This document shows positions 1 to 12,000 of a DNA stretch of 45,253 nt, in pieces (position 1 is the stretch's first letter; every line of letters starts with the position of its first letter). Where the stretch lies: positions 1 to 45,253 of the forward strand of contig MHMT01000012.1 of assembly GCA_001819435.1 (NCBI GenBank), given 5' to 3'. This stretch comes from Candidatus Portnoybacteria bacterium RBG_13_40_8 (GTDB taxonomy: Bacteria > Patescibacteriota > Minisyncoccia > RBG-13-40-8-A). The position numbers were made by a program, and so were the translations under genes. The notes beneath the pieces were generated by a model. The model had not been told where the DNA came from. It worked only from the letters and a program-made list of their open reading frames with translations, and did not search any database.

Positions 1-2
1 TT

Positions 3-3000
3 GAAGTGGGAACCGGTCTGTTCTATGTTAATACCGGTTCTTCATCTGTGCAGTTCGGAGGAACAAGCACTACTTCTTTTGTTGGACCGGTATCTATTTC
101 TGAAGATTTGGATGTTGGTTCTGGCCAATTATTTGTTGATAATAGTTCGGGATTTGTGGGAATCGGCTCAGTCAGCTTAGCTGCTGACGCGATATTAACC
201 GTGAGGCAGCAAGCTGATAGTCAAGGAATAAAAATATTTGGGTATGATGATGGAGACACAAGGTATGGACACATGTATATGGATTCAAATAACGATTTTT
301 ACATTAGAACAGATACTACTAGCACCCATATAATATTTAGCGCAGGAGGTTCTAATACGCTTATGATGGACGGTGATGGCGATTTTCAAGTAGGACAAAG
401 CTCTTATATGGCCAGGTTGATTAATAGCCAATCAGGCGGCACCCCTGTATTTAGTTTTAGTTCCGATGAAGATACCGGGATAGGCCAGATGGGTCCTGCT
501 GTTGCTGACTTTGATGCGGATACTCTCTCTCTAAGGGGTGGCGGCATTGCATTAATGCAACTTGGTGAATACGGTAATCTTCCTTTTGTCGGCATCGGCA
601 CAGCCGCAACAACTTCTTACACTTTCGCAGTGGATGGCACTGCCTCAATCTCTGATGACTTTTATGTGGGAGACAATCTATTAACATTAGACGTCTCAGA
701 AGCATCAGTATCATCAACCGGTAAATGGAAACTGACCACAACCGAAACAACCGGAGAAGGATTTTATATTGACGCTTCGAGTGTAACTACGGGAAATGGA
801 TTGTTGATTGAGGTTGATGGGACGGCGATGACTTCGGGTAAGGCACTGCAAATTACAAGAGATGGTGCGTCTATGTTTAATATCGGTGAGTGGGGCGACA
901 TATATGCAGCTGGGCAATTCTCTGGAAGCTACCTAACGATGACAAGCACTACCGCTAGTTATTTTACGGGTCCTCTTGGCATCGGGACAACTACTCCTTC
1001 CACCGAACTATCAATTGTCGGTACCGCCTCAATCTCCGAAGATCTCTGGGCATCGGGGGCATTCCAGTTCGGGGGAGGAGAATTAGAGGCAACACAATCT
1101 TATTCACGATTAGGTGGTAATGATACAGGTCATGGATTAGATAATGCCTATGACCTTTTAATTTCCGGAATGTTGGAAGTAGATGGGATGACCTATTTTG
1201 ATGGCGGAACTACCTTCGGCTCGACTGCCTCTGTAACTTCTGACTTCTCGGTTGGTGATTCCTTATTCTACGTCAATGTAGGTACTCAATCATATCAGTT
1301 TGGTGGTACGGGAACAGCGAGTTTTGCCGGAGATATAGATATGGAGGGTGATTTGAATGTTGGAAATAACGATTTATACATAGACAGTAGCACTGGTTAT
1401 GTTGGTATCGGCACCGGAGCCAGTATGTCGGCCAAATTCAATGTTGCCGGAACATCAACCGATAATGCCTACTTCTTCTACAATAATGCTGATGTGGGAG
1501 ATACGACTAATGGGCAATCTTTGTATGTATATAGAAGGGCGGCAGAGGGGGATGAGTATTTAAGGATGTATGTGGATGATTCTGCAGAGGCGATAATTGA
1601 AACTTCAATGGCCAATCTTAAATTTAATACTGGTGGTGCTACGATCGAAAATTGGGGGCCTGTAAATATAGGAACAAATTGGTATGGTTCGGGTGTCAAT
1701 TATTTCATTACTCAATACGGTTATATTACCGCAGCTTCTACTCAAAAATATATCCAATGGCAAGTATCGGATACAACCGACACATTCAATTTAACCAGAC
1801 AAGATGACTATATAGTTGGTTTTAATATCGGAATGCCTACATCAATATCCGATAATTTGGATGTTGATGGTATTGTTTCTATTTCCGATGGGCTTTATGT
1901 GGATACATTTACTTCTATTTCTGATGATTTATCTGTAGCTTCTTCCGGCTACACGATTGGTGATGATTATGGCCCGACTCTGTATATTGATACCGTGAAT
2001 GATTATGTGGGAATCGGGACGACAGCACCAACAACTAAGCTTTATATTCGGGGAACAGATCCGGAAATTACTTTATATGAATCTGCAACCGGGGCAATAA
2101 TGTCAATACAACAGGGTCAAGCTTTTGGGATTGTCGGTCCTGAAAGTGCCAGCGACTTATCTTTGCAAACAGGGGGAGGAAGTAAGATTTATATTCAACA
2201 TTCTGGTAGTTATGTTGGCATCGGCACATATTATCCCTCTGTCGAACTTTCAATCCTTGGTACAGCCAGTATCTCTCAAGACCTCTGGGCATCAGGTGCA
2301 TTCCAATTCGGAGGAGGAGAAATAACAGCAACAGCATCATATAGTAGGTTAGGTTTAAATAATACAGGTCATGGCCTAGATAATGCCTATGACTTACTAA
2401 TATCGGGAATGTTAGAAGTTGATGGAATGACCTATTTTGATGGCGGAACTACTTTTGGTTCAACTGCTTCAATAACCGGAGATTTCTCGGTTGGTGATTC
2501 CTTATTCTACGTCAATGTCGGTACTCAATCATACCAATTCGGTGGAACGGGAACAGCGAGTTTTGTCGGCCCAGTGAATATCTCCCAAGACCTGAATGTG
2601 TCAGAAGGCGATTTGTTTGTTGATGATTCAACCGGCTACGTAGGAATCGGTACGACAAATCCACTTAAAAAATTAAGCGTATCGGGAAATATATCGGGTA
2701 CCCAATTCGACGATTACGAAGATTCCAGCTATTACATCAATCCAAGTGCTGGCGATGTATCAATACTAGTTGCCGGTAACGTAGGCATCGGAACAAAGTC
2801 ACCCGATTCTCTGCTTGATGTTGCCGGTCAGATTATTGCTAGTAGCTCATATTTTACTGGCTTGACTCAATTAACTCATGCTTCTGTGTCTGATGATTTA
2901 GAATTAATGGGGGTAGCAAGCATTAGCGCTTCATCTGTCTTATTTAGACCAGAAACAAATTCAACAACTTTCCTCCAGATGGCTTCCGCGGCCTTTGTTG

Positions 3001-6000
3001 CTGGGGATGATTATCCGATATTTAATGTTGATACTCAAAATGGGAGAGTGGGAATTGGGACGGCGGCACCTGACAGTAAATTAACAATAAGTGGAAGTGG
3101 TACCCAAAATCTAAGAATTATATCAACCGATTATAATGATGCGGGTGTAATTTTACAAAGAGGAACCTACGGCACCGATGCATATTCTGATTGGTTTATT
3201 TATGATAGCGGAGGAACTTTGAAACTCGATTCTTATCAGTCTAGTAGTCAGAATACCAGAATGACTATTTTGACTACCGGAGAAGTTGGTATTGGTGATA
3301 CTGCTCCTGGCTATACCCTCTCTGTTGACGGCACTGCCTCAATCTCCGACAACTTCTACTTCGGCAACGATATGTTATGGAGCAACAGAACCGGAGATTT
3401 GATGATGTCATCAAGCAGTTGGATATTCGGAGGAGATGAAACTACCAATTCATTTACATTTGAAGGTATAGCATCTTTATCCGGTTATCTGGATTTCGGC
3501 GCTCTTGCTACCCCGTCAACTGGATTAGCAGCAGGCAGAGTATTCCGTTATGAAGACGACAATTCCTTATGGTATTACAATGGTAGCGACTGGCTTGATT
3601 TAACTGAAACCGGAGCCGGAGCAACAGGCATACCCGGAGGATCAGGCAATGAATTTCAATATAGAATAAATGGCACTACCTTTGGCGGGGCAGCAAGTTT
3701 AGTCTACGGAGGGGCAACCAGCATTCTTTCTTCCGCGTCATGGGACATTTCCGGAACTAATTGGAATTTGGATGCCATCGCCTCAATCAGTGGGGGTTTA
3801 TATCTTAGTGATGCATATAATAATGTATTGATTGGCCCGAGTACTGTCGGCACTACTTCCACTGGTTCTTACAATATATTTATGGGTGATGCGGCTGGTA
3901 CATATGCGGATGAGGTTAGTTATGGCACTTTTATAGGACAAAATGCTGGTCAATCTGCTATTAATGCTGATTATTCTTTTTTTGCAGGATGGAATGCTGG
4001 GCAATATGCGTCAAATTCCTCTGATAGTTTTATGGTGGGGCGAACCGCTGGTCAATATGCTGAAGATTCCTATAATAGTATTTTCATTGGAAACTGGGCA
4101 GGTAGATATGCTTCACAATCTACTTATAGCGTTATGATTGGAGAACAGGTAGGTGATTATGCTGATGATGTTGATTATAGTGTTTTTCTGGGAACAAATA
4201 CCGGTCAATATGCTGGAAATTCTGATAATAGTATTTTCATTGGAAATTCCGCTGGCCAATATGCTTCGGAATCTGGGTACTCTGTTTTTACAGGAGTTTA
4301 CGCAGGCCAATATGCGGAAAATTCATATAACAGTATTTTTGCGGGAAACTGGGCAGGTAGATATGCTTCACAATCTATTTATAGCATTATGATTGGAGAA
4401 CAAGTGGGCGATTATGCTGATGATGTTGATAATGTTGTTTTTCTGGGAAGATTGGCCGGTCAATATGCTGCAGATGCTGATAATAGTATTTTTATGGGAC
4501 AAGAAGCAGGTCAACATGCTTCGGAATCTCAGTATTCTGTTTTTATGGGACGCGATGCTGGCCAATATGCCAAAGATTCTCAGTATAGTGTTTTTATTGG
4601 CGACTGGTCAGGTCAATACGCTTCAGGTTCTTCTTTTACCTTTATGAGTGGGCAATCCGCGGGTGCGGACGCTGCAGACGCTGACAATAGTATTTTTATG
4701 GGGCAAGACAGCGGTGCATATGCTGGATATTTAGATGAAAGTATTTTTATGGGACATCTGGCAGGAACATATGCATCAGAGTCCAGTTATAGTTATTTTA
4801 TTGGTGGTGCTGCAGGTCAATATGCTTCTATATCCAACAACAGCGTTATGGTTGGATATGGTGCTGGTCAATATTTTGGCACTGACAATTCAGCAGATGG
4901 TAGGGTTACTTTTATTGGTGATAATGCTGGTAATTCGGCCATAGATTCTGATTATAGCGTGATGATTGGACCCGGGGCAGGTCAATACGCGTCAGAATCA
5001 GGAGGTAGCGTTTTTATAGGATCGCAGACAGGCGATTATGCTCAAAATTCTGATGATAGTGTTTTCATCGGAGACTGGACAGGGAGATATGCTTCACTAT
5101 CCACTGAAACCGTGCTGGTAGGGCCCTATGCAGGTGATTATGCCGGAGATGTTGATTATGGTGTTTTTATGGGAACCGGCGCAGGCGGATATGCTATAAA
5201 TTCTGATAATAGTACTTTTGTGGGACCCTGGGCAGGTCAATCTGCCTCAGAATCCGTCAGTAGCGTTTTTATAGGAATAGGCGCTGGTCAATATGCTGAA
5301 GATTCTGATAATAGTGTTTTTATGGGGAACGGGACAGGGAGCTATGCCTCGCTATCCACCGGAACTACTATGATTGGGGGCGCCGCAGGTTATTATACCG
5401 GTGATGCTGATTATAATACCTATCTCGGCGGATATGCCGGTCAATACGCTGGCGAAGGCGATAATAACACATACATCGGCTATCAAGCAGGGGAAAATGC
5501 TTCCGGTTCTTCCAATGTATTTATAGGCTTTGATGCTGGTTCTGATGAAACCGGTTCCAACCTTTTGTATATCGAAAACTCTGCTGGCACAACCCCTCTA
5601 ATCTACGGCGACTTTACCAATAATTATGTTTCCATATCCAATGATTTATATACTGCCGGCAATTTATATACGAATGGTACCGCGAGTATTTCTGGGGCCT
5701 TGACCGTTGATGGTACAGCCACTTCTTCTTTTGCCGGCACCATTCATATATTTAAAGCGGAGTCAGGGATAGAGGCCAATGAATATTCAGATGATTTTAT
5801 CATAGAAGCTAATGGTGATGCCGGAATGTCTATTCTCACGCCTGATTCAAGTGCGGGTTTCATTAATTTCGGCAGTCCGGGTGGAGATGTTGGTGCATTT
5901 CTAGAGTACAGTTACAACAGCGATAATTTTGGCATAGGAACAAATGAGACGGGTGGAAGACTTATATTCTATACCGATTATTATATAGAGGCTATGCGCA

Positions 6001-9000
6001 TTGATGCTAATGGTGATGTGGGTATCGGCGACACTGACCCAACCTACAAACTCTCTGTCGACGGCACTGCCTCAATCTCCGACAACTTCTACTTTGGCAA
6101 TGACATGTTGTGGAGCAACAGAACAGGAGATTTGATGATGTCATCAAGTTCCTGGATATTCGGCGGAGATGCAACCACCAATTCATTTACATTTGAAGGT
6201 ATAGCATCTTTATCCGGTTATCTGGATTGGGGAGCAATAGCTACTCCATCAGCTTATGCAGGCAGAATGTTCTATTCAGAAGAAAACAACTCAATGTGGG
6301 TCTATAGCGGCGGCTGGCTTGAATGGGGAGGAGGTGGAGGTGGAGGCGCTGATTCTGACTGGACAATCAATGTAAACGATATGTATTCAGCTGTATCCGG
6401 TAATGTGGGAATAGGCGACAGTGTGCCGGATTACAAACTATCCGTTGACGGCACAGCCTCAATCAGCGGAGGTTTATATCTCAGCGATGCTTACTTTAAT
6501 ACACTCATCGGTCCCGCTGTTGGCACTACCTCTACCAATTCTTTCAATATATTTATGGGCGATTCACCTGGTCAGTATGCGGATAGCGTTGAGTATGCTA
6601 ATTTTATTGGATTTTATGCTGGTCAATACGGAATAAATTCCGATTACAGTGTTTTTATGGGATACTGGGCGGGGAGATATGCTTCGGATTCTTATTCTAG
6701 TGTTTTTATCGGTGACGCCCCTGGCGCCTATGCCGAGGATTCGGATTACAGTGTTTTTATCGGAACAGTAGCTGGTTTGTATGCTTCTTTATCTAGAGAA
6801 AGTATTTTCATCGGACCTGAAGCGGGCCGATACGCTGGCAACGCCGATTACAATGTCTATCTTGGGAGTGAGGCAGGCACGTATGCCGGAGAAGGAGATC
6901 AGAACGTATACCTTGGATACCAAGCAGGTCGGAATGCTTCGGGTAGTTATAATGTATTTCTTGGTAATCAAGCCGGCTTCAATGAAACCGGAAACGACAA
7001 GTTATATATCGAAAACTCTAGCGGTGCCACTCCTCTCATCTACGGCGACTTCTCGTCTAATTATGTTTCTATCTCAACTAATTTATTCACCGACAATTTC
7101 TATACATCATACGCCTCAATCAGCAGTTATGCTGAATTCGGCCAGGCAGCTACTCCTTCAGCACCAGCAACCGGTCAGTTATTCCATGATACCGACAACC
7201 TCTTATACTACTACGATGGTACTGCCTGGTTAAACTTAACCAGCACATCAGCAGGAGGAACAATAGATGGCATAGGAACAGAAAACTACATTACTCTCTG
7301 GGATGATAGTGATTCTTTGACTAATTCCATTCTTTTCCAAAGCGGAACTTCGGAAATATTGGTATCAGGCAGTGCCACGTTTGATGGCACGGCTTCATTT
7401 TCCGGTGACACTACCATCGGCAACAACCTTTTCTTCGCCGACATCAGTGAAGCCTCAATATCAGTAGCCGGAGCAATAGAGGCAACGGGAATGATTCTTG
7501 GCAATAATATTAAGACGGACACAGATCTCGCCAATCTTTATCTCGGCACAGGTATCGGTTCTACTACAACTTCTTCCTACAATATCTTTATTGGAGATTT
7601 TACCGGAGCAGAGGCGGACGGGGCCAGTGGTTCTACTTTTATAGGAAGGCAAGCTGGCCGATATGCGGTAAATACTGATACTGCTGTTTTTATCGGCGGC
7701 TATGCGGGTCAGTATGCTTCAGAATCTAATTATTCAACTTTTCTGGGTTATCAGGCAGGTCGATACGCCGAATTTTCTAATGGTTCTACTTTTGTGGGTC
7801 AGTATGCCGGTTATATTGCTTCGCAATCTCCAAACAGCAATCTTTTGGGAAATTATGCTGGCGCCGATGCTGACAATATTGATGAAGTAGTATTTAACGG
7901 GTATATGGCGGGTCGTTTTGCAGGAGACTCTGGCTATTCTACTTTTATAGGGTCTCATGCTGGCGAATATGCTTCGGATTCTATTGATGCTACTTTTATT
8001 GGCTATGCTGCGGGTCAATACGCCGAAGATTCGGATTGGGCTACCTTTGTTGGTTATAATGCTGGTCAATATGCCTCGTTGACTTTGGGAAGCGTAATGC
8101 TGGGTCCGGGCGCTGGCCAGTATGTTGGGAATGCTGATTATGATGTTTATCTCGGCGATTCAGCGGGTCGATATGCTGGCGAAGGAGTTAATAATGTATA
8201 TATTGGATATCGAGCAGGTGAATATGCTTCTGGCAGTGGCAATGTTTTCATCGGCTTTGATGCTGGTTCCGATGAAACCGGTTCCAACCTTTTATATATC
8301 GACAACAGCAATATAACAACTCCTCTCATCTATGGCGACTTCTCTTCCAATTACGTATCAATATCCAATGATTTATATACCGCCGGTAATTTATATATCA
8401 ATGGCACTGCCTCAATCTCTGACGACTTCTATGTCGGCAATGATTCTTTATTCTTTGATTTATCCGCCGATACTTTCTATTCCTCAAGTAGTTGGGGAAT
8501 TGGCGGTACCGGTCTGGCTTTTAATCTTGATGCCACAGCCTCAATTTCCGGCGACCTCACGGTAACTGGCGATGATGTACTATTCCAACCATATACCAAT
8601 GGAACCGATAGCTTTATTATCGCTTCTTCCGGCTGGGCGAGCGGTGATGATTACGGACCATTATTTAATGTAAATACAACCGCTGCCTCAATTTCCATGA
8701 ATGGAGATTTGGCGGTATTTAAAGATTTTAATGTTGCCTCTGGCGCTATTCAGCACGATTATTCAAGCGGCATAACCTATATTGATTCTTTAAATATGGG
8801 CGCCTTATCCTTTGATACTGATGCGGGAGTTGTCAGTTGGGTAGATATGCCAGTAGCCACCACCGCAGCCAGTATTATAGAAAGCTACACTGCCCAGTTG
8901 GACGGCAACCCGATGATTACGGTTTATGGTTTAACCGATGGTTCGGGTGGAGTGACAAGTTTGGGAGTCGGAATTGGCGATACTGCTCCTTCTTATATGT

Positions 9001-12000
9001 TATCTGTTGACGGCACTGCCTCAATCTCCGACAACTTCTATTTCGGTAATGATATGTTGTGGAGCAACAAAACAGGAGATTTGATGATGTCATCAAGTTC
9101 CTGGATATTCGGAGGAGATGCAACCACCAATTCATTTACATTTGAAGGCATAGCATCTTTATCCGGTTATCTGGATTTCGGCGCTCTCGCCACTCCCACA
9201 ACAGGATTAGCAGCAGGAAGAGTATTCCATTATGAAGATGATAATAGTTTATGGTATTACAATGGTAGCGACTGGCTTGATTTAACTGAAACCGGAGCCG
9301 GAGCAACAGGCATACCCGGAGGATCAGGCAATGAATTTCAATACCGGGTAGATGCTACCACCTTTGGCGGAGCAGCAAGTTTGGTCTACGGAAGCGCAAC
9401 CAGTATTCTTTCTTCCGCATCATGGGACATTTCCGGAACTAATTGGAATTTGGATGCTATCGCCTCAATCAGTGGGGGTCTATATCTTAGCGATGCTTAC
9501 TATAATACGCTGATCGGACCTGCTGATGTCGGCACTACCTCCACTGGTTCTTATAATATATTTATGGGTTATCGCGCTGGCCAGTATGCGGATGAAGTTG
9601 GCTCCGCAAATTTTATAGGGTATCAAGCTGGTCGATATGCTATCAATGCTGACAGTAGTGTTTTTATAGGCATTAACGCAGGTATGTATGCCTCTGACTC
9701 TGAGGATGGTGTTATTCTCGGGCAACAGGCAGGTATGTATGCAGAAGATTCTGATAAGTCTGTTTTTATTGGAAGTAATGCGGGTCAATATGCTTCATTG
9801 TCGCTTGACAGTGTCATGATAGGTGAAGAAGCAGGGCGTTATACTGGAAATGCCGATAATAATACTTATCTTGGAAGTTTTGCTGGCTTATACGCCGGCG
9901 AAGGAGATAATAATGTGTATGTTGGTTATGATGCGGGGATGAATGCTTCTGGTAGTGCCAATGTATTTTTAGGTTATCTAGCTGGTCGAGATGAAACCGG
10001 TTCCAATCTTTTATATATCGAAAACTACTACGATGGTACTGCCTGGTTAAACTTAACCAGCACATCAGCAGGAGGAACAATAGATGGCATAGGAACAGAA
10101 AACTACATTACTCTCTGGGATGATACTGATAGTTTGACTAATTCAATAATTTACCAAAGCGGAACTTCGGAAATACTTGTTTCCGGCAGTGCCACGTTTG
10201 ATGGTTATGCCTCTATTTCCGGAGACCTTACAGTCACTGGCGATGATGTATTATTCAGGCCGCTTGTCGATGGAGCTGATACGTTTACAATTTCGTCATC
10301 CGGATTTGTGGCTGGCGACGATTACGCAATATTCAGTGTTGACACGCAAAATATAGCAGTAGGAATCGGCACAACAGCGCCAAATGCTTTATTGCATTTA
10401 AAGTCCATAGCACCACAGATAATGTTCACTGATTCTGACGATGGGGGCGATGAGTTTACACAGTATCTTAATGGCGGCATACTTCTAGTTGGTTATAATA
10501 ATACCGATAGTGTATATAATATAGCAATAGGTTCCGATAATCTTGTTGGTATCAGAGATGTTACCCCTGATTATGGTTTGGAAGTCGTTGCCTCATCAGC
10601 TGATGGCTATTTGGCAGTTTCTTCTGACGATGACGAGGCAAAAAACGCCAACATATTCTTAATCGATGAAAACGGTTATGTGGGTATCGGCGACACCGAC
10701 CCCATCTATAAACTTTCCGTCGACGGCACTGCCTCGATCTCCGGAGGATTATATTTGAGCGATGCTTACTATAATACGCTTATCGGCCCTACTACGGTTG
10801 GCACTACTTCCACTGGTTCTTACGATATATTTATGGGTGATGCGGCTGGTCAGTATGCAGATAGCGTTGAGTATGCTAATTTTATCGGAGTCGAAGCTGG
10901 TCAATATGGAATAAATTCCGATTACAGTATTTTCATAGGAGGACTTGCTGGCAAATTTGCCTCAGATTCAAGACAGTCCATTTTTATCGGCGGGCAAGCC
11001 GTTGGTCTTTATGCTGAAAATTCCGATGACAGTATTATGATTGGTGGATACGGGGCTGGTATGTACGCTTCATTGTCTTCATATAGCCTAATGATTGGAA
11101 CTGATGCGGGCCAGTATGCCGGTAATGCTGACTACAATACTTATCTCGGAGCCCATTCTGGCCAATACGCCGGTGAAGGAGATAACAATGTATATCTAGG
11201 ATTTCAGGCAGGTCAAAATGCTTCCGGTTCTTCCAATGTATTCATAGGTTATGACGTAGGTTCAGATGAAACCGGTTCCAACCTTTTGTATATCGAAAAT
11301 TCTGCTGGCACCACCCCTCTCATCTACGGCGATTTCTCATCAAATTATGTTTCCATATCTTCAAGTTTATTCACCGACAATTTCTATACATCATACGCCT
11401 CAATCAGCAGTTATGCTGAATTCGGCCAGGCAGCTACTCCTTCAGCACCAGCAACCGGTCAGTTATTCCATGATACCGACAACCTCTTATACTACTACGA
11501 CGGTTCTGCCTGGCTAAACTTAGCCAGCACATCAGCAGGAGGAACAATCGATGGTACGGGAACAGAAAACTACATTACTCTCTGGGATGATAGTGATTCT
11601 TTGACTAATTCAATTCTTTACCAGAGCGGAACTTCGGAAATATTGGTATCAGGTAGTGCTACTTTTGATGGATTGGTATCCTTATCAGATGAATTTACCG
11701 TAGCTTCTGGTATGGATATCGGCGGAGGGGATTTGTATGTAGATGCGTATGATGGAAAAGTTGGAATTGGGACAATTGGTCCAATATCCAAATTAGAAGT
11801 TGAGAATGCTAACACGGGAGATAACCTGTATGGTCTTTATGTTGACCAGAATGAACCTGATGCATATGCAATTCACACTTATGCGGACGGAGGATGGGGT
11901 TTAAGAGTACAGAGTGCCCTTAATACTGGTACCTCGTATCTTTTAGATATAGAAAACAGCGATGGTTCAATACTCGCAGTTACGGCCGAAGGCAATGTTG

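Noticed and set aside
3894-5534. Regular 51-bp repeats that could be taken for a CRISPR array or minisatellite
   Set aside because: The repeats lie in one long reading frame, vary at silent and surface positions, have no unique spacers and no cas genes nearby. They are protein repeats.
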